Positions 21,052 to 31,780 of a DNA stretch of 64,000 bases are shown in pieces. Position numbers and translations under genes: made by a program. The notes below the pieces were generated by a model. It made no database searches. It was not told the origin of the DNA and worked only from the letters and a program-made list of their open reading frames with translations. Source of the stretch: Rhodovulum sulfidophilum DSM 1374 (GTDB taxonomy: Bacteria; Pseudomonadota; Alphaproteobacteria; Rhodobacterales; Rhodobacteraceae); NCBI RefSeq assembly GCF_001633165.1, contig NZ_CP015418.1, forward strand, positions 310,001 through 374,000, written 5' to 3'. Numbering within the stretch: the first letter of the stretch is position 1; every line of letters begins with the position of its first letter.

Positions 21052-22386
21052 CTATCTCAGCCGCCGCAGCACCGCCATGCTTGCATAACCGTCGGGGATC
21101 ATCCCGACCGCGCTCTGATAAGCCCGCAGCGCCGAGACCGTGTTCGGACCGATCCGGCCGTCGACGCCCCCGGTATCGAACCCGGCACGGGTCAGGCGCT
21201 CCTGCAGCTCCTTGCGCTCGGCCGAGGCCAGCGCCCGGTCGTCGCGCGGCCAGGAGCCCCGGATCGGGCCGCCGCCCTTCAGCCGGTCGGCCAGATGCCC
21301 GACCCCGATCACATAGGCATCGGCCGGGTTGTAGCGCTCGATCACGCGGAAATTGTCGAAGATCATGAAGGCCGCGCCACGCGCGCCCGCGGGCTGCAGG
21401 ATCGCCGCGCGGCCGTAATCGCGGACCGCCCGGCCATTCATGTCGCGCACCCCGAGACGTGCCCAGTCCGAGGGCATCCGCTTGACCGAGCGGTCGGCCA
21501 GACGGTGATCGAAGCCCCGCGGCAGCTGCACCTCGACGCCCCAGGGCTGCCCCCTGGTCCAGCCGAAATGCGCCAGATAGGCGGCGGTCGAGGCCAGCGC
21601 ATCGGTCGGATCCTCCGACCAGATGTCGCGCCGTCCGTCACCCGTGAAATCGACCGCATGTTCGAGATAGGAGGTCGGCATGAACTGGGTATGGCCCATC
21701 GCCCCGGCCCAGCTTCCGGTCATGTGCCGGGCATCGGTATCGCCCGACTGGATGATCTTCAGCGCCGCCACCAGCTGGGCCTCGAAGAACGAGGCGCGGC
21801 GCCCATCATAGGCCAGCGTCGCCAGCGACGAGATGATCGGCGCCGAGCCGCGATAGCTGCCATAGGAGGTCTCCATGCCCCAGATCGCGGCGACGATCTC
21901 CTTGTCGACGCCGTAGCGCGCCTCGATCCGTTCCAGCACCGCACCATATCGCGTCAGCGCCGCGCGGCCGTCCCGGACCCGGGCCTCGGAGACCGCATTG
22001 TCGAGATAGTCCCAGATCGGCGTGACGAATTCCGACTGGTTGCGGTCGCGCCGGATCACGTCGGCCTGGAAGCGCGCGCCCTCGAAGGCCCGGTCGAAGA
22101 CGCCCGGCGCGATGCCCTGCGTAAGCGCCCGGCCGCGAAAGCCCGCGATCCAGCCCGGAAAGCCCCGCGCCTCGTCGGCGACGGTATCGGGCGCGCCCGC
22201 CCGGGCCAGCGCGGCGACAACGGCGGACCGGATCTCGGGTCGGGGGCTCTGGCGCATTTCCAGCGTGTCCGGACGGGGCAAGGGGCGCGGCACGCGCTCC
22301 AGCATCGCGTCTGCGGGTCCGCCCAGGCCGAGGGCAGCCCCAAGGGCAACCCCGAGGCCAGGGGCCAAGGATCTGTATCGGGTCAT
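21052..22386 (-). CDS. Lytic murein transglycosylase (MltB/SLT_2 type) with peptidoglycan-binding domain
   Basis: A 444-residue exported enzyme cleaving peptidoglycan glycan strands to anhydro-muropeptides. A Sec signal peptide ends near residue 27 (GGPADA). The catalytic domain has the glutamate in AIWGMETSYGSYRG and the motif GHTQFMPTSYLEHAVDFTGD. A C-terminal PG_binding_1 repeat (about residues 380-443) contains GGVDGRIGPNTVSALRAYQ. No lipobox cysteine, so a soluble periplasmic form rather than a lipoprotein is predicted. Monocistronic by spacing. Confidence 0.93.
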   Translation of the reverse strand: MTRYRSLAPGLGVALGAALGLGGPADAMLERVPRPLPRPDTLEMRQSPRPEIRSAVVAALARAGAPDTVADEARGFPGWIAGFRGRALTQGIAPGVFDRAFEGARFQADVIRRDRNQSEFVTPIWDYLDNAVSEARVRDGRAALTRYGAVLERIEARYGVDKEIVAAIWGMETSYGSYRGSAPIISSLATLAYDGRRASFFEAQLVAALKIIQSGDTDARHMTGSWAGAMGHTQFMPTSYLEHAVDFTGDGRRDIWSEDPTDALASTAAYLAHFGWTRGQPWGVEVQLPRGFDHRLADRSVKRMPSDWARLGVRDMNGRAVRDYGRAAILQPAGARGAAFMIFDNFRVIERYNPADAYVIGVGHLADRLKGGGPIRGSWPRDDRALASAERKELQERLTRAGFDTGGVDGRIGPNTVSALRAYQSAVGMIPDGYASMAVLRRLR

Positions 22387-22491
22387 CTGCTCGCACCTTT
22401 TGTCAGGCTTTGAGTCAGTGTAGCGCAGGTCCGCGCAACCGCAAAGCGGGGTTTCGGCGGCCGTTTCCGTCCCGCCGATCGCAGGTGCCGG

Positions 22492-24747
22492 TCAGCGCCG
22501 GGTCCGCTTGACCTTGCGCTTGACCTTGTCCGATTTCGCCTTGGCCCGCACCACCTTGCGCCGCACCGGCTTGCCCCGGCCGCGCGCGGCCCCGCGCGGC
22601 AGCGCCCGATCCTCGATCGACAGCAGCTCGAAGGTCAGCCCGCCGGTCACCGGCACCGCCTCGGCCAGCCGCACCGTCACCCGCTGGCCGATGCCGATCA
22701 CCAGCCCGCTATTGGACCCCATCAGGGTCTGGGCATCGCGGTCGTGGTGGAAATATTCGTTGCCAAGCTCGCGGATCGGAATGAGCCCGTCGGCCCCGGT
22801 CTCGTCAAGCGAGACGAAGACGCCGAACCGCGCGATGCCCGAGATCCGGCCGCCGAATTCATTGCCCACCCGATCCGACAGATAGGCGGCAAGGTAGCGG
22901 TCGGTGGTGTCGCGCTCGGCCGCCATCGAGCGGCGCTCGGTCTCGCTGATATGCTTGGCGGTGGCCTCGAGCTCGTCGACATCCTCGGGGCTGAGCCCGT
23001 CCCTGCCCCAGCCATGGGCCGAGATCAGCGCCCGGTGCACGATCAGGTCGGCATAGCGCCGGATCGGCGAGGTGAAATGGGCATAGGATTTCAGCGCCAG
23101 ACCGAAATGGCCGAAATTCTCGGGGAAGTAATAGGCCTGGGTCATCGAGCGCAGGGTCGAGAGGTTGATAAGTTCTGAAAACTCGGTCCCCATCGCCTGA
23201 TCGAGCAGGTCGTTCAGCTGGCGCGTATGCAGCACCTGCCCCTTGGCCAGCGTGAAGCCCGAGGCGCCCGCCACCTCGCGCAGCGCGTCAAGCTTTTCGG
23301 GGCTCGGCTCTTCATGGACCCGGAACAGCAGCGGGCGTTGCAGCCGAGACAGCTCCTCGGCGGCGGCGACATTGGCCAGCACCATGAATTCCTCGATCAG
23401 CCGGTGCGCATCCAGCCGGTCGCGGAACTTGACCGAGGCCACCTTGCCCTCGTCGGACAGCTCGATCCGGCGCTCGGGCAGGTCGAGATCGAGCGGCTGG
23501 CGCGCCTCGCGGGCGCGGATCAGCGCGCGATAGGCGGCGTAAAGCGGGTGGATCACCTCGTCGAGCAGCGGCGCGGTGCGGTCCGAGGGCTTGCCCTCCT
23601 CGGCCGCCTGCACCTCCTCATAGGCGAAGGCCCCGGCCGATTGCATCAGCCCGCGGGTGAAGCGGTGCGACAGCTTGTGGCCCGAGGCGTCGATCTTCAT
23701 CCGGACCGCCATGCAGGCGCGCGGCACGCCCTCGTGCAACGAACACAGATCGCCCGAAAGCCGGTCGGGCAGCATCGGCACGACGCGGTCGGGAAAATAG
23801 GAGGAATTGCCCCGCCGCCGCGCCTCGCGGTCGAGCCGCGAGCCCGGGGTCACGTAATGGGCCACATCGGCGATCGCGACCCAGAGGATATGGCCGCCCG
23901 GGTTGGCCGGGTCGTCATCGGGCATTGCCAGCACCGCATCGTCGTGGTCGCGCGCATCCGCGGGGTCGATGGTGACCAGCGGCATCGCACGCAGATCCTC
24001 GCGCGTGCCCAGCCCGGCGGGCTTGGCGCGGTCAGCCTCGGCGATCACCTCGTCGGGGAAGTCGTCGGGAATGCCATGCTGATGGATGGCGATCAGGCTG
24101 ACCGCCCTCGGCGCGGTCGGATCGCCCAGCCGCTCGACGATGCGGGCCTTCGGCAGGCCCATCCGGCCGCGCGGCCCCGCCAGTTCGGCCTCGACCAGCT
24201 CGCCGTCCCTGGCGCCATGGGTGAGGCTGGCCGCCACCGTCCATTCCCTGTCGGCGCCCTTGTCGATGGGCACGAGCCGGCCGCCTTCGGTGGCCTTGCG
24301 GAAAATGCCCAGGATGCGTTTCGGGTTCGAGCCGATCTTGCGGATCAGCCGCGCCTCGTATTGGTGATCCTCGGCCCGGACCTCCTGCAGCTTGGCCAGG
24401 ATCCGGTCGCCCTCGCCCAGCGCCGCGTCGCTTTGCCGGGGCAGGTACAGCACCCTGGGCACCGCGCCCTCGCCATGCCATTCGAGCGGGCGGGCAAAAA
24501 GATCGCCATCGGCATTGGGCGCGAGGACCTGCAGCACCGTGACCGGGGGCAGCCTTTCGGGATCGCGATAGCTGCGCTTGCGCTTTTCGAGATGGCCCTC
24601 GTCCTCGAGTTCTTTCAGCAGGCGCTTGAGGTCGATGCGGTCGGCGCCCTTCAGCCCGAACGCCTTGGCGATGTCGCGCTTGGAGGTCTGGCCGGGATGG
24701 GCGGCGATCCAGTCGAGGATCTCGGTCTTGGCGGGGATGCGGGTCAT
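22492..24747 (-). CDS. rnr: Ribonuclease R
   Basis: A 751-residue 3'-5' exoribonuclease of the RNase II/VacB family. An N-terminal helix-turn-helix and cold-shock region is followed by the RNB catalytic domain, with DPADARDHDDAVLA supplying metal-binding aspartates and SPIRRYADLIVHRAL the family signature. An S1 domain (about residues 635-715) precedes a very basic tail of about 30 residues rich in Lys and Arg. RNase R degrades structured RNA, including rRNA and tmRNA-tagged messages. Length and domain order are normal. Confidence 0.96.
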   Translation of the reverse strand: MTRIPAKTEILDWIAAHPGQTSKRDIAKAFGLKGADRIDLKRLLKELEDEGHLEKRKRSYRDPERLPPVTVLQVLAPNADGDLFARPLEWHGEGAVPRVLYLPRQSDAALGEGDRILAKLQEVRAEDHQYEARLIRKIGSNPKRILGIFRKATEGGRLVPIDKGADREWTVAASLTHGARDGELVEAELAGPRGRMGLPKARIVERLGDPTAPRAVSLIAIHQHGIPDDFPDEVIAEADRAKPAGLGTREDLRAMPLVTIDPADARDHDDAVLAMPDDDPANPGGHILWVAIADVAHYVTPGSRLDREARRRGNSSYFPDRVVPMLPDRLSGDLCSLHEGVPRACMAVRMKIDASGHKLSHRFTRGLMQSAGAFAYEEVQAAEEGKPSDRTAPLLDEVIHPLYAAYRALIRAREARQPLDLDLPERRIELSDEGKVASVKFRDRLDAHRLIEEFMVLANVAAAEELSRLQRPLLFRVHEEPSPEKLDALREVAGASGFTLAKGQVLHTRQLNDLLDQAMGTEFSELINLSTLRSMTQAYYFPENFGHFGLALKSYAHFTSPIRRYADLIVHRALISAHGWGRDGLSPEDVDELEATAKHISETERRSMAAERDTTDRYLAAYLSDRVGNEFGGRISGIARFGVFVSLDETGADGLIPIRELGNEYFHHDRDAQTLMGSNSGLVIGIGQRVTVRLAEAVPVTGGLTFELLSIEDRALPRGAARGRGKPVRRKVVRAKAKSDKVKRKVKRTRR

Positions 24748-24814
24748 GGCCGAGACCTATCACGCAGCCCTTTCGCCGTCAGCCCGAAAGCGCGGCCGCC
24801 CGCACCGAAACGGT

Positions 24815-25963
24815 TCAGCCGAAATAGCCCCCGAGGATGCGCGCATAGATCCGCTTGAGCTCTTCGATCTGGACGGTTTCGACCCGCTCGTCGACCTGAT
24901 GCATGGTCTTGCCCACCAGCCCGAATTCGACGACCGGGCAAAGATCCTTGACGAAGCGCGCATCCGAGGTGCCGCCCGAGGTCGAGAATTCGGGCCGCCG
25001 GCCGGTCTCGGCCTCGACCGCATCGGCCACCAGCGTCGACAGCGGCCCCGGGGGCGTGACGAAGCTTTCGCCCGACACCTTGATCTCGATCCCGATCTCG
25101 ATGCCGGTTTCCTCGGTCACCCGGGCGGCCTCGGCGGCCAGCCAGTCGGCGAGGCTGTCCGAGCTGTGCGCCTCGTTGAAGCGGATATTGACGGTGGCGC
25201 GGCACTGGCCCGGAATGACATTGGTCGCCGGATTGCCGGTATCGAAGGTGGTCACGGCCAGGGTCGAAGGGTCGAAATGCCGGGTGCCCTGATCGAGGCT
25301 GTAGGCGTCGAGCCGCTGCACCAGCCGCGCCAGCGCCGGGACCGGGTTCTGCGCGCGCTGCGGATAGGCGGCATGGCCCTGCACCCCTCGCGCAGTGAAA
25401 TAGGCCGTCATCGAGCCGCGGCGGCCGATCTTCATCATGTCGCCCATGGTCTCGCGGCAGGTCGGCTCGCCGACGAGGCAGCAGGCCATGTGTTCGCCCT
25501 CGGTCTGCATCCAGTCGAGCAGCGCGATGGTGCCGTCGGTGGCGTCGCCCTCCTCGTCGCCGGTCAGCGCCAGCACGACGGCACCGTCGGGGGGCGTGTC
25601 GGTCACGAGGTCGATGGCGGCGGCGACGAAGGCCGCGACACCGGATTTCATGTCGGTCGCCCCCCGGCCCCAGAGCTGGCCGTCGCGGATCTCGGCGCCG
25701 AACGGGTCGGCTGTCCAGGCGGCGGTATCGCCCGCCGGCACGACATCGGTATGACCGTTGAAACCGAAGGTCTTCTCGTGGCCCTTCGCGCCCCAGCGGG
25801 CGAAGAGGTTCGCGGTGCCGTTCCGGTCGACCCGGCGGCAATCGAACCCGGCGGCCGCCAGCCGCTCGGCGAGAAGCACCAGCGCGCCGCCTTCGGTGGG
25901 GGTGACCGAACGGCAGCGGATCAGCTCGGCGGTGAGGGCGACGGGATCGGTGGGCTGGGTCAT
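24815..25963 (-). CDS. dapE: Succinyl-diaminopimelate desuccinylase
   Basis: A 382-residue M20 metallopeptidase-fold enzyme of the succinylase branch of lysine/diaminopimelate synthesis, releasing succinate from N-succinyl-LL-DAP. Zinc ligands and catalytic residues lie in [40 protein letters not shown] and LVGEPTC, and the dimer-site GTSDARF is present. The ATG at 25963 begins [17 protein letters not shown], the expected length; the open frame upstream runs through the intergenic repeat. dapD lies two genes upstream in the same direction. Confidence 0.95.
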   Translation of the reverse strand: MTQPTDPVALTAELIRCRSVTPTEGGALVLLAERLAAAGFDCRRVDRNGTANLFARWGAKGHEKTFGFNGHTDVVPAGDTAAWTADPFGAEIRDGQLWGRGATDMKSGVAAFVAAAIDLVTDTPPDGAVVLALTGDEEGDATDGTIALLDWMQTEGEHMACCLVGEPTCRETMGDMMKIGRRGSMTAYFTARGVQGHAAYPQRAQNPVPALARLVQRLDAYSLDQGTRHFDPSTLAVTTFDTGNPATNVIPGQCRATVNIRFNEAHSSDSLADWLAAEAARVTEETGIEIGIEIKVSGESFVTPPGPLSTLVADAVEAETGRRPEFSTSGGTSDARFVKDLCPVVEFGLVGKTMHQVDERVETVQIEELKRIYARILGGYFG

Positions 25964-26045
25964 CGGCGGCTCCGGCTTTCGGTTCCCCGAGCGATACCCT
26001 TGCGACAGCCATGCTGCAAGGCGGCATGGGGTAGAGAGGACAGGG

Positions 26046-26093
26046 CCGGGGGCGCTGCCCCGGACCCCCCGGGGTATTTCGGCCAAGAAGAAG
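26046..26093 (+). repeat. 22-nt dispersed element, copy B, with adjoining G/C hairpins
   Basis: GGGTATTT, CGG, CCAAGAAGAAG at 26072-26093. It is preceded by CCGGGG..CCCCGG and CCCCCCGGGG palindromic sequence (26046-26074), so here the element appears as a composite of hairpin plus 22-mer. It sits in the 225-bp gap between the small gene at 26189 and dapE, both on the minus strand. Confidence 0.75.
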
Positions 26094-26188
26094 CGGGAAG
26101 AGCCCTTGTGCCATGCGGGGGGGACGAGCTCCGTTCCGGCCCCCTGATCATACCGGATTGCCAACAGACCGGAGGGAGGCGGTCGCGA

Positions 26189-26525
26189 TCAGGCGGTTCC
26201 GGTGCCTTCGCCGAAGAAGGGCTCCATCTGGGCCACGATCACCGCGTTCTCGGCAAGCGCACGGGCCATCAGCGCCTCTTCCTCGGGGCCGATCTCATGG
26301 CCCTGGTCGCGGCGCTCGGCCAGGGTGCCGTAGCCGGTCACATCGAGCGGCGCGAGGCCTGCCTGTTTCAGCACGGCCACGGTCTCGCGCACGGCTTCGG
26401 GCTCGTCGATGCCCGAGGCGTAGCACATCAGCCCCGCCCCGGTCGCGCCCTCGGGCAGGCCGTCATCGGGTTTGCGCCCGACCTCGACCAGCAGGGTGTA
26501 GACCTGCTGGCGGCGGCTGGGTTTC

Positions 26526-26533
<8 letters not shown>
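26189..26533 (-). CDS. Hypothetical small protein between dapD and dapE
   Basis: A 114-residue soluble protein without membrane segments or cysteine clusters (one Cys). Sequence features include [20 protein letters not shown], a predicted helix [17 protein letters not shown] and an acidic C-terminus. Its start overlaps the dapD stop by 8 bp, so it is translated from the dapD message. Family not recognised; the tight coupling suggests a role connected with dapD or lysine synthesis, but this is only context. Codon use and the strong overlap support a real gene. Confidence 0.7.
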
Positions 26534-27353
<820 letters not shown>

Positions 27354-27444
27354 GGGCGTAACCTCCCGTCAAAAGGTTTCTGGTCTCTTTGGCGGTCAGG
27401 CTATAGACCCTAGGCGCCCAACGCGCAATCCAAGCGAGATCCCC

Positions 27445-28263
27445 ATGCATGACGACGCCCGCCGCCCGCTCCGCGACGCCTTCCGCGATATCGAAAGCGC
27501 GCGGGAGACCCCCGAGACATCGCAGACCGCCTCGCCTTCCTACCGGCTGGCCTTCGCCGACCCGGACTTTCTGTGCCGGGACGAGATGCGGCCGGTCAGG
27601 GTGCAGCTCGAGCTGCTGAAGCCCGATATCCTGATGCGCGAATACGGGATCGAAAGCACCATCGTCCTGTTCGGCGGCGCCCGCATCCCCGAACCGTCGC
27701 AGCGCCACACCGCCCCGACCGAAACCCTTGCGGACCTGTCGAAATACTATGACGAGGCCCGGGAATTCGCCCGGCTGATGACGCTGAAAGGACAACGGGG
27801 CAAGCGGCTCGACCATGTCATCGCGACCGGCGGCGGCCCCGGGGTGATGGAGGCCGGAAACCGTGGCGCGGCCGATGCGGGCGGCGTGTCGATCGGGCTG
27901 AACATCGTGCTGCCGCATGAGCAGATGCCGAATGCCTATGTGACGCCCGAGCTATGCTTCAACTTCCACTATTTCGCGATGCGCAAGATGCATTTCCTGC
28001 TGCGGGCCTCGGCCATCGCGATCTTCCCCGGCGGCTTCGGCACGCTGGACGAGATGTTCGAGGCGCTGACGCTGATCCAGACCCACCGCATGGACCCGGT
28101 GCCGTTCCTGCTGTTCGGCCGCGACTTCTGGGAGACGGTCATCAACTGGAAGGCGCTGGCCGAGGCCGGAACCATCAGCCCCGAGGACCTGAAGCTGTTT
28201 TCCTTCGTGGAGACCGCCGAAGAGGCGGTCCGGATCATCGAGGCCTGGACCCCGCCCAGCTAG
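27445..28263 (+). CDS. LOG-family (lysine decarboxylase-like) nucleotide phosphoribohydrolase
   Basis: A 272-residue Rossmann-fold protein with the two LOG motifs, ATGGGPGVMEAGNRGA and FPGGFGTLDEMFEAL, plus FNFHYFAMRKMHF. Members hydrolyse nucleoside 5'-monophosphates (AMP/cytokinin riboside) despite the old lysine-decarboxylase name. An N-terminal extension of about 70 residues precedes the core and is common in the long proteobacterial forms. ATG 27445 is chosen as the first methionine after the divergent dapD leader. Its stop shares CTAG with the stop of the convergent transporter gene. Confidence 0.88.
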   Translation: MHDDARRPLRDAFRDIESARETPETSQTASPSYRLAFADPDFLCRDEMRPVRVQLELLKPDILMREYGIESTIVLFGGARIPEPSQRHTAPTETLADLSKYYDEAREFARLMTLKGQRGKRLDHVIATGGGPGVMEAGNRGAADAGGVSIGLNIVLPHEQMPNAYVTPELCFNFHYFAMRKMHFLLRASAIAIFPGGFGTLDEMFEALTLIQTHRMDPVPFLLFGRDFWETVINWKALAEAGTISPEDLKLFSFVETAEEAVRIIEAWTPPS

Positions 28264-29180
28264 CGCCGGAACAGCCGGCCGTCGACCGCCGCGAGCCCCA
28301 GCGCGATGCAGGCCATGCCGGCGAAATCAGTGGGGACCAGCCGCTCGTCCAGGACCAGCCCGCCCAGCAGGATCGCCGAGACCGGGATCAGGAAGGTCAC
28401 AAGCGACAGGCTGGTGGCCCCGGCGCGGGCGAGGATGCGGAAATAAAGCAGATAGGCCAGCGCCGTCGACAGAACTGCCAGCCCCAGCACCGCAGCACAG
28501 GTGCCGGCACCGGGCATCGGCAGCGTCCAGGGCCGGTCGGCGATCAGCATCGCCGGGCTCAGGAGCAGCGTCGCGGCACCGACCTGCCCGGCCGCCGTCA
28601 CCAGCGGATCGACCCCCATATGCCGGAACCGCCGCCCGAACACCGCCGCGCAGGCATAGGACAGCGCGCCGCCCAGCACCGCCAGCTGGGCCAGCGCATT
28701 CGAGCCCAGACCGGCCAGCGCGTCGGGACCGATCATTACCGCCACACCGGCCAGCCCCGCCGCGACCCCGGCCAGCTGGAGCCGGCCCGGCCGTTCGTCG
28801 GCCAGCAGAAGCCCGGCCACCACCACGGTGAAAAGCGGCGTGGTGGCATTGAGGATCGAGGCCAGCCCCGAGGCGATGCTGTGCTGTCCGGCCACGATCA
28901 GGCTGAACGGGATGACATTGTTCAGAAGCCCCATGCCGAGGAAGGCCGCCCAGACCCTCGGCGTGCGCGGCAGCCGCCGCCCGGTCGCCGCGACCGCCGC
29001 CCATAGCACCAGCGCCGCCAGCGCCACCCGCAGCCATACCAGCGTCAGGGTCGGCAGCTCGGCCACGGCGATGCCGACGAAAAGGAACGACCCGCCCCAC
29101 AGCACCGACAGCGCCAGAAGCATCGCCCATTCCGCCCGCCCCATGGTCAGACGCCCGGCCGTCTCCGCGATGGATGTCAT
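28260..29180 (-). CDS. EamA-family (DMT superfamily) transporter
   Basis: A 306-residue protein with ten hydrophobic segments arranged as two EamA repeats of five. The start of repeat one, WAMLLALSVLWGGSFLFVGI, and the mid-protein PLFTVVVAGLLLADE are typical. Likely exports an amino acid or other metabolite; substrate unknown. Tail-to-tail overlap of 4 bp with the LOG gene means the two transcripts must end inside each other. Confidence 0.88.
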   Translation of the reverse strand: MTSIAETAGRLTMGRAEWAMLLALSVLWGGSFLFVGIAVAELPTLTLVWLRVALAALVLWAAVAATGRRLPRTPRVWAAFLGMGLLNNVIPFSLIVAGQHSIASGLASILNATTPLFTVVVAGLLLADERPGRLQLAGVAAGLAGVAVMIGPDALAGLGSNALAQLAVLGGALSYACAAVFGRRFRHMGVDPLVTAAGQVGAATLLLSPAMLIADRPWTLPMPGAGTCAAVLGLAVLSTALAYLLYFRILARAGATSLSLVTFLIPVSAILLGGLVLDERLVPTDFAGMACIALGLAAVDGRLFRR

Positions 29181-29289
29181 GTCATGCCCTCCTGCCGCTT
29201 TCGCGCAGATTGGCGCGACAGGTCAGGGCAGGCGACCCGAAAGCTGCGCAAACCGGCGGCCAGAGACCGCCGCGCGCACTGGCCGGAGG

Positions 29290-30513
29290 TCAGTGGACGT
29301 CGGGGGCGTCGGGCCGGCGGACGATGCGTTCGGGCTCGGGCAGACCGGCCTCGGCCGCGATCTGGAACCGGTTCTTGCGGGCACGTTCCGTCGCCGATTT
29401 CAGCTGGCCGCAGGCGGCCATGATGTCCTCGCCCCGCGGCGTCCGGATCGGGCTGGCATAGCCCGCCTTGTAGACGATGTCGGCAAAGGCCTCGATCCGG
29501 TCCCAGTCCGACCGCTGATAGGGCGCACCGGGCCATTCGTTGAACGGGATCAGGTTGATCTTGGCCGGAATGCCCGCAATCAGCCGGACCAGCCGACGAG
29601 CATCGGCATCGCTGTCATTCACGTCCTTCAGCATCACGTATTCAAACGTGATCCGCTCGGAATTCGAGAGTTTGGGATAGGCCCGGAGCGCCTCGAAAAG
29701 CTGGGCGAGGGAGTATTTGCGGTTGATCGGCACGATCTTGTTGCGCAGCTCGTCGGTGGTGGCGTGCAGGCTGATCGCCAGCATGCAGCCGATCTCGGCC
29801 CCGGTGCGGGCGATTTCCGGCACAACGCCCGAGGTCGACAGCGTGATCCTGCGGCGCGAGAGCGAGATGCCCTCGCCATCCATCGCGATCAGCATCGCAT
29901 CGCGCACCGCCTCGAAATTGTAAAGCGGCTCGCCCATGCCCATCAGCACGAGGTTCGAGATGAGACGGGTCTCGTCCTTGGGATGGCGGCCGGGTTTCGG
30001 CCATTCGCCCAGATCGTCGCGCGCCAGCATGACCTGGCCCACGATCTCGGCCGCGGTGAGGTTGCGCACCAGCCGCTGGGTGCCGGTATGGCAGAAGGTG
30101 CAGGTCAGGGTACAGCCCACCTGCGACGAGATGCAAAGCGTGCCGCGCCCGTCCTCGGGGATGTAGACCACCTCGACCTCATGGCCGCCCGCGATCCGCA
30201 CCAGGTATTTGCGGGTGCCGTCGGCCGAGACCGAGCGGGTGACGATCTCGGGCACCTCGATGGCGAAATGCGCCTTCAGGAGCGCACGGTAATCCTTGGC
30301 CAAGTTGGTCATGGCGTCGAAATCGCGCACGCCCTTCTGGTAGATCCACTGCCAAAGCTGGTTCACCCGCATCTTGGCCTGGGCCTCCGGCGTTCCGGCG
30401 GCGATCAGCGCCTCGCGCAGGCGCGGGCGGGTCAGGCCGACCAGATTGATGCGGTCAGGTTCCGGCAGCTTGCGGGGCAGCGGCAGCACATCCTGGACGA
30501 TGGGCGCGGACAT
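29290..30513 (-). CDS. rlmN: 23S rRNA (adenine2503-C2)-methyltransferase RlmN
   Basis: A 407-residue radical-SAM enzyme that methylates A2503 of 23S rRNA and A37 of some tRNAs. The CxxxCxxC cluster is in [12 protein letters not shown]; the GMGEPL motif ([11 protein letters not shown]) and the C-terminal catalytic cysteine region are also seen. The ending past SATERARKN is somewhat longer than average. Standing alone in a gap of its own, 109 bp after the transporter start. Confidence 0.95.
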   Translation of the reverse strand: MSAPIVQDVLPLPRKLPEPDRINLVGLTRPRLREALIAAGTPEAQAKMRVNQLWQWIYQKGVRDFDAMTNLAKDYRALLKAHFAIEVPEIVTRSVSADGTRKYLVRIAGGHEVEVVYIPEDGRGTLCISSQVGCTLTCTFCHTGTQRLVRNLTAAEIVGQVMLARDDLGEWPKPGRHPKDETRLISNLVLMGMGEPLYNFEAVRDAMLIAMDGEGISLSRRRITLSTSGVVPEIARTGAEIGCMLAISLHATTDELRNKIVPINRKYSLAQLFEALRAYPKLSNSERITFEYVMLKDVNDSDADARRLVRLIAGIPAKINLIPFNEWPGAPYQRSDWDRIEAFADIVYKAGYASPIRTPRGEDIMAACGQLKSATERARKNRFQIAAEAGLPEPERIVRRPDAPDVH

Positions 30514-30733
30514 CGGAGGACTCCTGTTCGGGAAGTGGCAGCCCTTACCAGAGTCGCGCCTGTTTTGAAAGGGCCCGGCTTTTGAAAGGACACAGCGCGC
30601 TCATGCCTCTGTGCGCGCATCGCAGCAGCGAAGCCGGCACTTATTACAGAAACGTTACCGAACCGTCATTCGCCTCCCCTAAACGCGGGCGGCGCCCTTC
30701 ACTCGGGGCAGGATTCACAGTTTGGAGAGACGA

Positions 30734-31720
30734 ATGCGTCTTCTGTTCACCACCGCCGCCGGCATCCTGGCGGCCGGCTCGGTTCATGCCGCGACTTGGA
30801 CCCTGGCCAGCCATGCCGATTACGCCTTCCTCGACGACAACCAGACCGGGCTTCAGATGACGCAGGGCGTCGCCTGGAATGCCGAGGCCAATGAATGGGT
30901 CACCTCCTGGCAATACGGTCTGGCCCGTTTCACCGAGGACTGGCAGTTCATCGAGGCCAGCGGCCGGTTCGATCTTGAAACCGGGCGGATCGTCAGCGGC
31001 ATTCCCGCGGCGCTGGCCGATCGGGGCTTCGACCATATCGGCGATTTCGAGATCAGGGACGGGATCGTCCACGTGCCTCTCGACAGCGCCGATGACCACT
31101 ATCAGAACGGCCATGTGGCGCTTTTCGATGCCGCGACCCTGTCCTATACGGGCGCGCTTCACGAAATGATGGGCGCGCCGACCAACCGGCGCGACGATGT
31201 CGCCAGCTGGACGGCGATCGACCACGAGACCGGGCTGGGCTACGGCAAGGAATGGACGCTGGGCGATACGCTCAACGTCTATGACACGACCGACTGGAGC
31301 TATCTCGGCACGCTGCAGATGGATCAGGAGCTGAAGCGGGTTCAGGGCGCGAAGGTTCTGGACGGGATGATGTATCTTTCGACCGATATCGGCACGAAAT
31401 CCGTCTACAGCCTCGATCTGGCGACAGGCCATGTCGAAGAGCTGTTCCAGCTGCCGATCTTCGAGGGCGATATCCGGTTCGAAACCGAGGGGCTGGCCCT
31501 GCGCGAACTGGCCGATGGCGGCCTCGAGATGTTTGTCGAGATGGTGATCGACCCGGATGCCGTCGAGGGCCAATTCGACGGCTATACGCGCCTGTACCGC
31601 TACGTCCTGGAAAACGACCCGGCCCCGGTGCCGGTCCCGGCCCCGGTGCCGGTCCCGGCCACGCTGCCGCTGGTGCTGTCCGGGCTCGCGGCCTTCGGCC
31701 TCATACGCCGTCGCGCCTGA
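30734..31720 (+). CDS. Exported beta-rich protein with VPLPA-type C-terminal sorting signal
   Basis: A 328-residue protein with a Sec signal peptide (residues 1-19, ending SVHA) and a beta-strand-rich body carrying repeated W/D/Y-rich blades such as ASWTAIDHETGLGYGKEWTL, suggesting a beta-propeller. The C-terminus has a PVPVP-rich linker, then VPVPATLPLVLSGLAAFGLI and RRRA, the tripartite motif, hydrophobic helix and basic end of VPLPA-CTERM proteins handled by exosortase-like systems in Rhodobacteraceae. An 18-bp perfect tandem duplication (31622-31657) encodes the linker. Start ATG 30734 follows GGAGAG. Function unknown. Confidence 0.8.
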   Translation: MRLLFTTAAGILAAGSVHAATWTLASHADYAFLDDNQTGLQMTQGVAWNAEANEWVTSWQYGLARFTEDWQFIEASGRFDLETGRIVSGIPAALADRGFDHIGDFEIRDGIVHVPLDSADDHYQNGHVALFDAATLSYTGALHEMMGAPTNRRDDVASWTAIDHETGLGYGKEWTLGDTLNVYDTTDWSYLGTLQMDQELKRVQGAKVLDGMMYLSTDIGTKSVYSLDLATGHVEELFQLPIFEGDIRFETEGLALRELADGGLEMFVEMVIDPDAVEGQFDGYTRLYRYVLENDPAPVPVPAPVPVPATLPLVLSGLAAFGLIRRRA

Positions 31721-31728
31721 ACCGCGAA

Positions 31729-31757
31729 CGCCAGGGCATCCGCGCGATGCCTTGGCG
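31729..31757. terminator. Bidirectional hairpin between convergent genes
   Basis: A 12-bp stem (31729-31740 with 31746-31757, one G-T pair) around a 5-nt loop, 8 bp after the sorting-signal gene and 24 bp from the end of the convergent ialB-like gene. Strong structure without a T-run. Confidence 0.6.
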
Positions 31758-31780
31758 ACCGTCTCTCCGCATCGGCCGGA

